Shown here piece by piece: positions 24,639 through 33,749 of a stretch of 59,238 nucleotides of DNA (position 1 is the stretch's first letter; each line of letters starts with the position of its first letter). Source of the DNA: an uncultured Clostridia bacterium (GTDB taxonomy: Bacteria; Bacillota; Clostridia; TANB77; CAG-508); contig CALYAG010000010.1 of assembly GCA_944393465.1 (NCBI GenBank), forward strand, positions 1-59,238, written 5' to 3'. The notes beneath the pieces are model-generated. The model searched no databases, had not been told where the DNA came from, and saw only the letters and a program-made list of their open reading frames with translations. Position numbers and translations under genes: made by a program.

Positions 24639-26504
24639 ATGAATATTAATTTAAAAATGCCAAAACTAAAATTTAGAAAAATCAAAATGGATACAGTAGA
24701 AGACTTAGCAAATGTAGATATTGACTATGAAAAAATGCAAAAGGAAAATTTAAAAAAGAAAAGAACAGAGCCATATGAAACAACACATTACAAAACAGTA
24801 AAAGAATTTTTTACAAAGTCAATAAATGAATTTGCAACAAGACCTTGCATCCTTGAAAAACCAGATCATAAAGAGCCATATAAAACTTATACATATAAAG
24901 AATTTGGTGATGATGTTATTGCACTTGGAACTGCAATGATAAAATTACTTAACCTTAAAGATAAAAGAGTAATCATAATTGGTGAAACACAATATGACTG
25001 GTATATTTCATATATGGCAATGCTTTGCGGTGTTGGCATAGCAGTACCAGTAGATAGAGAGCTTCCAGAAAATGAATTAGAAAATGTAGTTAGAAGGTCT
25101 AGAGCTTCTGCAATTATCTACTCACCTAAAAAAGAAGATGACATAAAGAAAATAAAAGAAAATATTCCAGAAGTAGAGTATTTTATTGAAATGAAATCAG
25201 ATAAAGATTTAAGTGGCAAAGATGTAGGAATAAAATACTTAGTAGAAAATGGCAAAAGAATAGTTAATTCTGGAGATAATTCTTTTATGGATATAGAAAT
25301 AGACCCAGAAGAATTCAAGGTATTGTTATTTACATCAGGAACCACATCAAATTCAAAAGGTGTAATGCTTTGCAATAGAAACTTAGCAGAAAATATTAAT
25401 GCAGTTAATGCATATGTAAAAATTTATCCAACAGACATATTTTTCTCAGTACTTCCATTGCACCATACATATGAATCTACAATAGGCTTTTTAGTACCAA
25501 TTGCAATAGGTTGTTCAATTGCAGTTTGCGAAGGTTTAAGATATATAGTTCCAAACCTTCAAGAAGCTAAACCAACAGCAGTACTTACAGTTCCACTATT
25601 AGTTGAAAGTATTTACAAAAAAATAAATGAAACAATCAAAAAGAGTCATAAAGAAAAATTAGTAAACTCAATGATACATATTACAAATGGACTAAAATCA
25701 GTTGGAATAGATATAAAGAAAAAAGTATTCAAAGAAATATATGATAATTTAGGTGGAAATATAAGAATAATAGTTTCAGCAGCAGCTCCAATAGATAAAA
25801 AAGTAGGTAATTGGCTTGAAGATATAGGAATTTTATTCTTACAAGGATATGGACTTACTGAAACAGCTCCTATAGCAGCCTTAACCCCAGACTATAAACC
25901 AATGGTTGGCTCAGCAGGAAAAGCTGTTGTTCAAGCTCAAATAAAAGTAGACAATCCAAATGAAAATGGTGAAGGAGAAATAATGATAAAATCTCCAACA
26001 CTTATGCTTGGATACTATGAAGATGAAGAAGCAACAAGAGAAGCAATTGAACCAGATGGATATTTCCATTCAGGAGATATTGGATATATTAATGAGGAAG
26101 GATTTATTTACATTACAGGAAGAAGCAAAAATGTTATAGTAACACAAAATGGTAAAAATATATACCCAGAAGAAATTGAAATGTTATTAGATAAAATTCC
26201 TGAAATAAAAGAAGTAATGGTATATGGTAAAGCTCCAGAAGGCGAAGAAGCTAAACGTAAAGACGACAAAGAATTAATAATAACAGCAAGAGTAATACCA
26301 GATAGAGAAAAAATTGAAGAACTACACGGAAATATATCAGATGACGAAATAAAGAAAATTATTTGGGAACAAATAAAAGGAGTAAATAAAAAACTTACAT
26401 CATATAAAGCTGTAAAATCTCTTGAATTAAAAGAAGGAGAATTTGAAAAAACTTCTACAATGAAAATAAAGAGATACAAAGAATTACAAAAAGATAAAAA
26501 ATAA
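24639..26504 (+). CDS. Long-chain acyl-CoA synthetase (AMP-forming)
   Basis: Activates fatty acids to acyl-CoA through an acyl-AMP intermediate. The product is 621 residues from ATG 24639, 10 nt after GAGAGGAG. Motifs: phosphate loop LLFTSGTTSNSKGVM (about 231-245), GYGLTETAP (about 405), SGDIGYINEEGFIYITGRSK (about 480-499) and the C-terminal lysine region near TSTMKIKRYKE. It resembles bacterial FadD-like/AAE synthetases with an N-terminal extension rich in Lys (1-55). No membrane helix is obvious. A TetR regulator lies upstream. Confidence 0.88.
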   Translation: MNINLKMPKLKFRKIKMDTVEDLANVDIDYEKMQKENLKKKRTEPYETTHYKTVKEFFTKSINEFATRPCILEKPDHKEPYKTYTYKEFGDDVIALGTAMIKLLNLKDKRVIIIGETQYDWYISYMAMLCGVGIAVPVDRELPENELENVVRRSRASAIIYSPKKEDDIKKIKENIPEVEYFIEMKSDKDLSGKDVGIKYLVENGKRIVNSGDNSFMDIEIDPEEFKVLLFTSGTTSNSKGVMLCNRNLAENINAVNAYVKIYPTDIFFSVLPLHHTYESTIGFLVPIAIGCSIAVCEGLRYIVPNLQEAKPTAVLTVPLLVESIYKKINETIKKSHKEKLVNSMIHITNGLKSVGIDIKKKVFKEIYDNLGGNIRIIVSAAAPIDKKVGNWLEDIGILFLQGYGLTETAPIAALTPDYKPMVGSAGKAVVQAQIKVDNPNENGEGEIMIKSPTLMLGYYEDEEATREAIEPDGYFHSGDIGYINEEGFIYITGRSKNVIVTQNGKNIYPEEIEMLLDKIPEIKEVMVYGKAPEGEEAKRKDDKELIITARVIPDREKIEELHGNISDDEIKKIIWEQIKGVNKKLTSYKAVKSLELKEGEFEKTSTMKIKRYKELQKDKK

Positions 26505-26518
26505 TCTTACTATGGAAA

Positions 26519-26622
26519 TTTTCAGTTGGGGACGGTTCTAAAACGAAAATAAAAATTGTTGTATTAAATATTTAAAAATTCAATATAATAATTTTCGTTT
26601 TAGGACCGTCCCCAACTGAAAA
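26519..26622. repeat. Family A inverted repeat, copy A6
   Basis: The left arm (26519-26551, GTTGGGGACGGTTCTAAAAC) and inverted right arm (26590-26622) enclose a 38-bp A/T spacer. It lies 14 bp after the acyl-CoA synthetase stop. Confidence 0.85.
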
Positions 26623-26649
26623 AAATCTAAAAAAATAAAAAAATTACCC

Positions 26650-26679
26650 TTGACTTTTTGCAAGCTCTTGTACTAAAAT
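26650..26679 (+). promoter_or_regulatory. Promoter of the orphan gene at 26740
   Basis: TTGACT (26650-26655) and TAAAAT (26674-26679), 18 bp apart. Confidence 0.5.
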
Positions 26680-26739
26680 TATATTGTAATAAAATATACC
26701 AATTAACATAACAGCTAAACAAAGGAGGTACGGTTTACA

Positions 26740-27747
26740 ATGCCTAGACGTGGGATAGTAAACGTGAGAATGGTAATCACGGAAGAAAAAATTTTATCAA
26801 ATATAGAAAAGGTTCAAAGACTTATAAATCCTAATAGTAAAAAGCAAATAGTAGAATTAGATGATAGCTCATACTTTAAAGATTTAGTTGAGTCAATTAA
26901 GACCTATTTAGTTGAGTACCCTAAAAAGAAAAATTTTCCAAAAAGTGTTTATGACGCAGCTTATGGCTTGGTAGAGTATGCAACTAACCAATTTGAAGAA
27001 AATACAAAGCAAATTGAAGAATTGATAAAACAAAGAGAAAAAAATATTAAGTTAGCAGCTATTTTAAAACAAACTGCAGCTTTGGTAGAATCAAAAGATC
27101 CAGAATGGAAAAAGAGCATTCAATCAATTGAACAACAATTTCCAGAAGATGTAATAGAAGCTTTAAATGTTATAGGTAGAGCAAAAGGTGACACTTCAGA
27201 AAACTATCAAGAGTCTTTAAAATTAGTCAATGCAAGAATTGCAAACTTAGAATCAAATTTACATATAGAAATAGATATGGAAAGAGTAGAGGATAGGTCA
27301 AAAGCACTTAGCTACATAGGAATAGAAATAGCGGATGCTCTAAAACTAATTCCAACACCAGTAGAAGATGTAGAAAAGGTTGAAGAAATAGTTAAACAAG
27401 AAGCTGTAAATCAAGTTCCACAAAATCAAGTAAAGCATACACCACAAAGAATGGCTGGGCCTGCACAAGCAATTAATGCAAATACAGTTATTAGTGACAA
27501 TGTAATGAATCAAAAAGTTGTAGCTAGTCAAACTACAAACAAAGTTGTAGAGCCACAAATACTAACTTCTAGTATGGCTAACCAACCTCAAATGCAAGAG
27601 CAAGTACCTAAAAAGGCTAAATCTTCATTGTGGAATAGAATTAAAAATAGTAAATTTGTTAGAACAATAAAATATGCTTTTAAAATTAAGGTTGTATTAC
27701 AATTACCAGAAGCTTTACCAGAACCTGATTCAAAGGATAATAAATAA
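26740..27747 (+). CDS. Hypothetical protein, helical with basic C-terminal segment
   Basis: I do not recognise this 335-residue protein. The first 215 residues look all-helical, with heptad-like charged stretches (NQFEENTKQIEELIKQREKN near 87-106) that may form a coiled coil. A Gln/Val/Asn-rich linker (about 225-290) is followed by a short basic amphipathic C-terminal piece (KAKSSLWNRIKNSKFVRTIK, about 295-314) that could touch membranes or nucleic acid. No signal peptide or membrane helix is seen. It has its own promoter, an AAAGGAGG site 8 nt before the start, and a hairpin after it, so it is probably expressed alone. Confidence 0.6.
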   Translation: MPRRGIVNVRMVITEEKILSNIEKVQRLINPNSKKQIVELDDSSYFKDLVESIKTYLVEYPKKKNFPKSVYDAAYGLVEYATNQFEENTKQIEELIKQREKNIKLAAILKQTAALVESKDPEWKKSIQSIEQQFPEDVIEALNVIGRAKGDTSENYQESLKLVNARIANLESNLHIEIDMERVEDRSKALSYIGIEIADALKLIPTPVEDVEKVEEIVKQEAVNQVPQNQVKHTPQRMAGPAQAINANTVISDNVMNQKVVASQTTNKVVEPQILTSSMANQPQMQEQVPKKAKSSLWNRIKNSKFVRTIKYAFKIKVVLQLPEALPEPDSKDNK

Positions 27748-27756
27748 TATTATAAA

Positions 27757-27789
27757 AGCTGTTTTTGGGGATATGTCCCCGAAACAGCT
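27757..27789 (+). terminator. Hairpin after the orphan gene
   Basis: AGCTGTTT (27757-27764) pairs with AAACAGCT (27782-27789), with an inner GGGGA/TCCCC stem. The tail is not T-rich, so termination efficiency is uncertain. The rest of 27790-27897 shows nothing notable. Confidence 0.5.
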
Positions 27790-27897
27790 GTATATTAACT
27801 CTAAAAAACGAATTTATTTTAGAAAATTATTGAAGGATAAAAAATATTGGAAATTCCATTTGAAGATAAAAAATATTTAGAAAATAGAAAAAAATAC

Positions 27898-27926
27898 TTG
27901 ACATGAAATACAAAATGTTATATACT
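27898..27926 (+). promoter_or_regulatory. tRNA operon promoter
   Basis: TTGACA (27898-27903) and TATACT (27921-27926), 17 bp apart, 20 bp upstream of the first tRNA. Confidence 0.75.
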
Positions 27927-27946
27927 TAATATCGTGCTAAACAAAT

Positions 27947-28023
27947 GCGCCTTTAGCTCAGTTGGTCAGAGCAACCGGCTCATAACCGGTGGGTCCAAGG
28001 TTCGAATCCTTGAAGGCGCACCA
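27947..28023 (+). tRNA. tRNA-Met (CAT anticodon), CCA encoded
   Basis: A 77-nt cloverleaf: acceptor GCGCCTT/AAGGCGC, D-loop GCTCAGTTGGTCAGAGC, anticodon arm ACCGG-CTCATAA-CCGGT, T-arm with TTCGAAT, and an encoded CCA. The first base pair and anticodon stem exclude the initiator. A tRNA-Ile with lysidine-modified CAT remains possible. Confidence 0.9.
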
Positions 28024-28070
28024 TTTTTTAAATTGAATAGTTTTTATTCAATTAAAGCAATTTAATATTT

Positions 28071-28156
28071 GGGCAGATGGCCGAGTGGCTAAAGGCGGCA
28101 GACTGTAAATCTGTTCTCATTTGAGTTCGATGGTTCGAATCCATCTCTGCCCACCA
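28071..28156 (+). tRNA. tRNA-Tyr (GTA anticodon), CCA encoded
   Basis: An 86-nt class II tRNA with a long variable arm: acceptor GGGCAGA/TCTGCCC, anticodon loop CTGTAAA, T-arm with TTCGAAT, encoded CCA. It shares the transcript with the tRNA-Met; a TTGAATAG/ATTCAA hairpin lies between the two. Confidence 0.95.
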
Positions 28157-28162
28157 AAATAT

Positions 28163-28201
28163 AGCAACCAGTTATAGTTTTAAAGCTAAAACTAGGTTGC
28201 T
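28163..28201 (+). terminator. tRNA operon terminator
   Basis: AGCAACC (28163-28169) pairs with GGTTGCT (28195-28201), with an inner TAGTTTT/AAAACTA stem, followed by TATTTG. Confidence 0.65.
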
Positions 28202-28298
28202 TATTTGTCTTAGTTAAAAATTAAAAAAATTTCTAAATCATATAGTATTTTTAAACAATTTGTGATATATTTTAGAAAATATCACAAAGGAGTAAACT

Positions 28299-28583
28299 AT
28301 GGATAAAAAAGATGAAGAAGAACTAAAAGAATGGAAAGAAAAAAATCTAAATTATGTTGAAACTTATGGAGTAGACATATATGATGAAAATAAAAAAGGT
28401 AAAGAAACAACAAGAGCCATAGAAAAAATATATAAAATTGTTAAAGTGGCTTTAATAATTTTGGCAATATTAATTGCACTTGGAACAGCAGCTTTACTTA
28501 TTTATCGCTGGGTAATTGTTCGAGGTATGGTTGATGGAAATATTGCTGATCCATTATCAAGTGTGTACAATATGGATATGTAG
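28299..28583 (+). CDS. Small single-pass membrane protein, unknown function
   Basis: A 94-residue protein with a charged N-terminal half (1-45), one clear membrane helix (VALIILAILIALGTAALLIY, about 50-69) and a short C-terminal tail. An AAAGGAG site lies 7 nt before the ATG. I do not recognise a family. It sits alone between the tRNA operon and rpmF. Confidence 0.6.
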   Translation: MDKKDEEELKEWKEKNLNYVETYGVDIYDENKKGKETTRAIEKIYKIVKVALIILAILIALGTAALLIYRWVIVRGMVDGNIADPLSSVYNMDM

Positions 28584-28649
28584 TAAAATTTTGGCATACA
28601 GTCAAATTAAAACTGTAATATGGCATTTTAGCAAATTTCATAAAAACCC

Positions 28650-28678
28650 TTGACAAACCGCTATTTAGTTTGTATAAT
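28650..28678 (+). promoter_or_regulatory. rpmF-rpmE promoter
   Basis: A perfect TTGACA (28650-28655) and a perfect TATAAT (28673-28678) with 17-bp spacing. Confidence 0.85.
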
Positions 28679-28737
28679 ATATAAGTGACTTAAGAAAGAG
28701 AAATAATATAGATAAAGATGCATAAGGAGGGATAAAA

Positions 28738-28920
28738 ATGGCACAACCAAAAAGAAGATGGTCAAAAGCTAGAACTCATACAAAAAGATCTACATGGAAA
28801 TTAGAAAACAAAAATTTAGTTGAATGCCCACATTGCCACGAATTAATGATGCAACATAGAGTATGCCCAAGTTGTGGTTACTACGATGGAGTTGAAATAA
28901 TTTCTAAAAAAGCTAACTAA
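28738..28920 (+). CDS. rpmF: 50S ribosomal protein L32
   Basis: A 60-residue large-subunit protein. It has the typical basic start (AQPKRRWSKARTHTKRS) and a zinc-ribbon C-x2-C...C-x2-C (CPHCHE near 31 and CPSCGYY near 43). In many Firmicutes rpmF follows a DUF177 gene; here it has its own strong promoter and is followed by rpmE 29 bp downstream. The AAGGAGGG site is well spaced. Confidence 0.96.
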   Translation: MAQPKRRWSKARTHTKRSTWKLENKNLVECPHCHELMMQHRVCPSCGYYDGVEIISKKAN

Positions 28921-28949
28921 TTAAGATTTTAAGAAAGAGGTGAACTTAA

Positions 28950-29150
28950 ATGAAGGCAGGAATACACCCAGAATACCATGAAGCAACAATAACATGTGCT
29001 TGTGGAAATGTAATGAAAACAAATTCAACAAAAAAAAATTTAAAAGTTGATATTTGCTCAAAATGTCATCCATTTTGGACAGGTAATTTAAGAAAAGAAA
29101 CAACTGGTGGTAAAGCAGATAAATTCAAAAAGAAATATGGTTTGGCATAA
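28950..29150 (+). CDS. rpmE: 50S ribosomal protein L31, zinc type
   Basis: A 66-residue protein at the subunit interface. The start [12 protein letters not shown] is family-typical. Four Cys (CACGN at 16-20, CSKC at 36-39) make the zinc-binding form. The HPFWTGN segment is conserved. It follows rpmF with an AAGAGGTG ribosome site and is closed by a terminator. Confidence 0.96.
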   Translation: MKAGIHPEYHEATITCACGNVMKTNSTKKNLKVDICSKCHPFWTGNLRKETTGGKADKFKKKYGLA

Positions 29151-29229
29151 TTTGTTTTATGTTATTTACAAATAACATATGGTAAATTTTAAATTATAGA
29201 AGGTTATTAAATGTCTAGACAAAAAGTAT

Positions 29230-29269
29230 AAAACTCTGTAACTAAAATGTTGCAGAGTTTTTGTTTTTG
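29230..29269 (+). terminator. rpmFE terminator
   Basis: AAAACTCTG (29230-29238) pairs with CAGAGTTTT (29253-29261), followed by TGTTTTTG. Confidence 0.75.
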
Positions 29270-29339
29270 TGGTAAAATGTATTCACGTTTTGGCTATTTA
29301 AAAGCCTATAATATATCAAGACTGGAAGGACTACACGAA

Positions 29340-30830
29340 ATGAAAATCATTGAAATGCAAAATACTTACATAAACAAAATAAAACAAATTAATAAGAATG
29401 GTAAATATGCAGTACTTACTATGGGGTGCCAGCTTAACGAGAATGACTCCGAAAAAATTGCTGGAATGCTTGAGGCTTCAGGTTACACAAAAACTGATGA
29501 TTTGTCACAAGCAAATGTTATAGTTTTTAACACATGTTGTGTTAGAGAAAATGCAGAGGACAGGTTATTTGGCAAACTAGGTGAAGTTAAAAAGTACAAA
29601 GAAAATAATGGGGCTATTATTGCAATTGGTGGATGCATGATGCAAGAAAAGCATATAGTAAATAAGCTTAAACAAAGCTATCCATTTGTAGATATTGTTT
29701 TTGGCCCTCATACTATGCAAGACTTTCCCAAAGACTTATACAATAGCTTGGTAGAAAATAAAAAAATTGAAGATATTTTAGACATAGATGGAAACATTAT
29801 AGAAGGTATGCCAATCGTAAGAAATGACAGCATAAAAGCATCAGTTGCAATTATGAATGGCTGTAATAATTTTTGCACATATTGCATTGTACCATATGTA
29901 AGAGGCAGAGAGCGTAGCAGAGCACCACAGGACATTTATGATGAATGTTTAGATTTAGCAAAAAAAGGCTACAAAGAAATAACTTTGCTTGGTCAAAATG
30001 TTAATTCATATTTAGTAAGTGAAATGAAACAGTTAGATGAGAATAGTTTTGAAGATAAAAAACAAAAAGATAATGAAACATCTAATGTAGAGCTTAATCA
30101 AGAAATTATAAATTTAAAAGTTAAAAAAGAAAATAGTGAAGAAGTAGAAGTAAATTCGTTTGCTAAATTACTTAGACTAATAAACACAATAGATGGCATA
30201 GAAAGAATTAGGTTTATTTCACCACATCCAAAAGATTTTACAGATGATGTAATAGAAGCAATAAGAGATTGTGATAAAGTATGCAATCTAATACATTTAC
30301 CTCTACAATCAGGCAGTACAAATGTGCTAAAAGCCATGAACCGCAAATATACAAAAGAGCAATACTTAAATCTAGTAGAAAAAATAAAATCAAAAATACC
30401 AAATGTGCAATTTTCAACAGATATTATAGTGGGTTTTCCTGGCGAAACTGAGGAAGACTTTGAAGACACACTAGATGTTGTAAAAAAAGTTAGGTATGAG
30501 CAAATATTTATGTTTATATATTCAAGAAGAGTTGGAACTGTTGCTGACAAAATGGAAAATCAAATAGATGAAAAAATAAAACACGAAAGATTTAATAGAC
30601 TAAAATCTTTAGCAGAAAAAATAATAGAAGAAGGCAATAAAAAATATGTTGGAACTGTTCAAAAGGTTTTAGTTGAAGGAAAGAGCAAAACAAATGACAA
30701 AATATACACAGGTAGAACAGAAACAAACAAAGTAGTAAATTTTGAAGGAAATAATGATTTGATTGGAAAGGTAATACCATTAAAAATTATTTCAGAACAT
30801 ATGTGGTATTTGAAAGGTAAGCTATTTTAG
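29340..30830 (+). CDS. miaB: tRNA-2-methylthio-N6-dimethylallyladenosine synthase
   Basis: A radical-SAM methylthiotransferase modifying A37 of tRNAs. The product is 496 residues from ATG 29340 (after GGAAGGA); the longer open frame begins within the preceding terminator. It shows the N-terminal UPF0004 cluster domain (TMGCQLNENDSE, NTCCVRENA, IGGCMMQ), the radical SAM CxxxCxxC (GCNNFCTYCIVPYVRGRERS, about 180-199), and a C-terminal TRAM domain. A low-complexity, charged insertion of about 40 residues (near 230-275) splits the radical SAM barrel after LLGQNVNSY. It precedes mutS, a conserved clostridial order. Confidence 0.93.
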   Translation: MKIIEMQNTYINKIKQINKNGKYAVLTMGCQLNENDSEKIAGMLEASGYTKTDDLSQANVIVFNTCCVRENAEDRLFGKLGEVKKYKENNGAIIAIGGCMMQEKHIVNKLKQSYPFVDIVFGPHTMQDFPKDLYNSLVENKKIEDILDIDGNIIEGMPIVRNDSIKASVAIMNGCNNFCTYCIVPYVRGRERSRAPQDIYDECLDLAKKGYKEITLLGQNVNSYLVSEMKQLDENSFEDKKQKDNETSNVELNQEIINLKVKKENSEEVEVNSFAKLLRLINTIDGIERIRFISPHPKDFTDDVIEAIRDCDKVCNLIHLPLQSGSTNVLKAMNRKYTKEQYLNLVEKIKSKIPNVQFSTDIIVGFPGETEEDFEDTLDVVKKVRYEQIFMFIYSRRVGTVADKMENQIDEKIKHERFNRLKSLAEKIIEEGNKKYVGTVQKVLVEGKSKTNDKIYTGRTETNKVVNFEGNNDLIGKVIPLKIISEHMWYLKGKLF

Positions 30831-30921
30831 GGGCACTTGAGTAACACCTGCCAAAATAGTTACAAAAATATAAAATACAAATGAGAGAATATGCTATATA
30901 ATAAATCTGGAGGAAAAAGTC

Positions 30922-33630
30922 GTGTCAGAAATAATTGAAAAAGAAGAAAACCAAGAAAAAATTGAAGAAGTAGGAAACCAATTACAAATTGCAAGTGAAA
31001 AAGTTGAAACAGATAAAATAGATATATCAAAAGTTTCACCAATGATGCAACATTATTTGCAAACCAAAGCAAAATATAAAGATTGTGTACTTTTTTATAG
31101 ATTAGGCGATTTTTATGAAATGTTTTTTGATGATGCAATAAATGTATCAAGAGAGCTTGAACTTACACTTACAGGCAAAGATTGTGGGCTTGAAGAAAGA
31201 GCGCCAATGTGTGGCATACCATATCATGCAGCAGATACTTACATTGCCAAACTTATAGAAAAAGGCTACAAAGTAGCTATTTGTGAACAATTAGAAGACC
31301 CAAAATTTGCAAAAGGCATTGTAAAAAGGGATGTTATAAAAGTTGTAACACCTGGTACAGTTGTTGAAAGTAGCTTGTTAGAAGACAAAAAGAACAATTA
31401 CATTATGTCAATTTATAAAGAGGGCATTTATTTTGGCCTAGCAGTTTGTGATATTTCAACAGGTGATTTTTATGCAACAGAAATAAGAGATGAAAACAAT
31501 TTTGCTAAATTAATAGATGAAATTTCAAGATATAACCCATCAGAATTAGTTGTAAACAAAATGATGAGTGAAAGTACAGATGAAATTAACTACATAAAAC
31601 AAAGATTCAACTGTTTTATATCAGTTGTAGATGAATTTGATAGTGATTATCAAAAAATAGATCAAGAATTTGACTTAAGAGATGATAAAGGAGAGTCAAT
31701 TTCTACTATAAAAACAAAGCTATTTGCTGTTTCTGCTATAAATGGGCTTATGTATTACATAGATGACACCCAAAAAGCAAAAATGGAAAACTTAAATCAA
31801 ATAACAATTTACAATACAACTAAGTATATGTCACTTGACTTAAATGCTAGAAGAAACTTAGAACTTACAGAAAAAATGAGGGACAAATCTAAAAAGGGCA
31901 CATTACTTTGGGTACTAGATAAAACAGATACATCAATGGGTGGAAGACTTCTTAGAAGATGGATAAGTGACCCTCTTATAGATGTAAATGATATAAACAA
32001 AAGGCTTGAGGCTGTAAAAGAGCTTAAAGAAAGCCCAATGCTTAGAGATGACATATGTGAGTCTTTAAAAAATGTTTATGATATAGAAAGGCTGGCTGGT
32101 AAAATATCTTATGGTACTGCAAATGCTAGAGATTTAGTAACACTTAAAAATTCTGTTCATCAATTACCTACAATAAAAAATTTGTTAGCAAATACAAAAG
32201 CTCCAATGCTTCAAGAAATGTTTAACGGCTTAGATGTATTAGAAGATATTTATGAGTTAATAGATAAAGCAATTTTGGACGACCCACCAATGAGTGTAAA
32301 AGAGGGTGGACTAATCAAAAAAGGCTATGATGAAACAATAGATGAGCTCTTAGATGCTACTACAAATGGCAGAAAATGGCTTGCTGAACTAGAAGCAAGA
32401 GAAAAGCAAGAAACAGGAATTAAAAACTTAAAGATTGGTTACAATAAAATTTTTGGATATTATATAGAAGTTAGCAAATCATTTGTAAAAATGGTGCCAG
32501 AAAGATATATTAGAAAGCAAACTCTAACAACTGGCGAGAGATATATTACAGAAGAACTTAAAAACCTAGAAAATCAAATAATTGGAGCACAAGAAAAAAT
32601 TGTTGCATTAGAATATGATGTATTTGTAAAAGTAAGAAATACAATAGAAAAAAGTGCAAAAAGATTGCAAACTTCTGCAAGTATTATTTCAAAAACTGAT
32701 GTATTATGCTCACTCGCAAAAGTAGCAGAAGAGATGAATTACTGTATGCCAGTTGTAGATAACAGTGATGTTATAGATATAAAAGAAGGAAGACATCCAG
32801 TAATTGAAAAAATGCTTCCTGCTGGCGATTTTGTTCAAAATGATGCATATTTAGATTCCGGAGAAAATAGATTAGCAATAATCACTGGACCAAATATGGC
32901 TGGAAAGTCTACATACATGAGGCAAGTAGCATTAATTACTCTAATGGCTCAAATAGGAAGCTTTGTACCAGCAAGAGAGGCTCACATAGGAGTAGTTGAC
33001 AAAATATTTACAAGAGTAGGTGCATCTGATGACCTAAGTATGGGTGAAAGTACATTTATGGTTGAAATGATGGAAGTTGCTACAATATTAAAAAATGCGA
33101 CAAACAAAAGCTTGGTAATCCTTGATGAAATAGGAAGAGGTACATCAACATATGATGGATTGTCTATTGCTTGGGCTGTTGCAGAATATATTGCAAATAA
33201 AGATGTTTGCGGAGCAAAAACACTTTTTGCAACACATTATCACGAGCTAGTTGGACTAGAAGATAAATTAGATGGTGTAAAAAATTTCCATGTAGCAGTA
33301 AAAGAAAAAGGCGAAGATGTTATCTTTTTAAGAAAAATATTGCCAGGTGGAACTGATGAAAGCTATGGTGTTCATGTTGCAAAGCTAGCAGGTGTTCCAA
33401 AAGCAGTTACAAAAAGAGCAAACGAAATATTAAAAACTTTGGAAAGAAAGAGCATAATAAAAGACGCTCCAAAAACCAAAGAAGAAAAGGCAAAAAGTGA
33501 AGGACAAATGGATATGTTTAACTATAAGCTAGCTGAAATTGCTCATGAACTAGATCAAGTTAAACTAGATGAAATTACACCACTTGATGCATTAAATATT
33601 CTTTCAAAAATGAAAGAAAAAATGCAATAA
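30922..33630 (+). CDS. mutS: DNA mismatch repair protein MutS
   Basis: Recognises mismatches and small loops. The product is 902 residues from GTG 30922, 7 nt after GGAGGA. The mismatch wedge GDFYEMF (Phe64, Glu66) is present after an acidic N-terminal extension of about 40 residues. The ATPase has Walker A GPNMAGKSTYMRQ (about 655-667), the DEIGRGTSTYDG Walker B/signature and the ATHYHEL switch. A C-terminal helix-turn-helix dimerisation segment is present. mutL is not in the 120 bp downstream; a nucleoside kinase follows instead. Confidence 0.96.
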   Translation: MSEIIEKEENQEKIEEVGNQLQIASEKVETDKIDISKVSPMMQHYLQTKAKYKDCVLFYRLGDFYEMFFDDAINVSRELELTLTGKDCGLEERAPMCGIPYHAADTYIAKLIEKGYKVAICEQLEDPKFAKGIVKRDVIKVVTPGTVVESSLLEDKKNNYIMSIYKEGIYFGLAVCDISTGDFYATEIRDENNFAKLIDEISRYNPSELVVNKMMSESTDEINYIKQRFNCFISVVDEFDSDYQKIDQEFDLRDDKGESISTIKTKLFAVSAINGLMYYIDDTQKAKMENLNQITIYNTTKYMSLDLNARRNLELTEKMRDKSKKGTLLWVLDKTDTSMGGRLLRRWISDPLIDVNDINKRLEAVKELKESPMLRDDICESLKNVYDIERLAGKISYGTANARDLVTLKNSVHQLPTIKNLLANTKAPMLQEMFNGLDVLEDIYELIDKAILDDPPMSVKEGGLIKKGYDETIDELLDATTNGRKWLAELEAREKQETGIKNLKIGYNKIFGYYIEVSKSFVKMVPERYIRKQTLTTGERYITEELKNLENQIIGAQEKIVALEYDVFVKVRNTIEKSAKRLQTSASIISKTDVLCSLAKVAEEMNYCMPVVDNSDVIDIKEGRHPVIEKMLPAGDFVQNDAYLDSGENRLAIITGPNMAGKSTYMRQVALITLMAQIGSFVPAREAHIGVVDKIFTRVGASDDLSMGESTFMVEMMEVATILKNATNKSLVILDEIGRGTSTYDGLSIAWAVAEYIANKDVCGAKTLFATHYHELVGLEDKLDGVKNFHVAVKEKGEDVIFLRKILPGGTDESYGVHVAKLAGVPKAVTKRANEILKTLERKSIIKDAPKTKEEKAKSEGQMDMFNYKLAEIAHELDQVKLDEITPLDALNILSKMKEKMQ

Positions 33631-33749
33631 AAGACAAAAAGGACATTGCAATTTTTGCTACACTAAAAGTGTAGGTCAGATTTATTTAACTATTGAATTA
33701 ATTTTTTAAAAATCACATATAATAAGTAAAAACGAAAGGAAGGAAACTT

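Noticed and set aside
27674..27880. 68-residue frame overlapping the end of the orphan gene
   Set aside because: No ribosome site, low-complexity composition, and it runs through the hairpin at 27757-27789.
27947..28023. Initiator tRNA-Met
   Set aside because: The acceptor starts with a G-C pair rather than the unpaired C1, and the anticodon stem lacks the three consecutive G-C pairs in initiator order.
29247..29339. Upstream start for miaB
   Set aside because: It begins inside the rpmE terminator hairpin and lacks a ribosome site.
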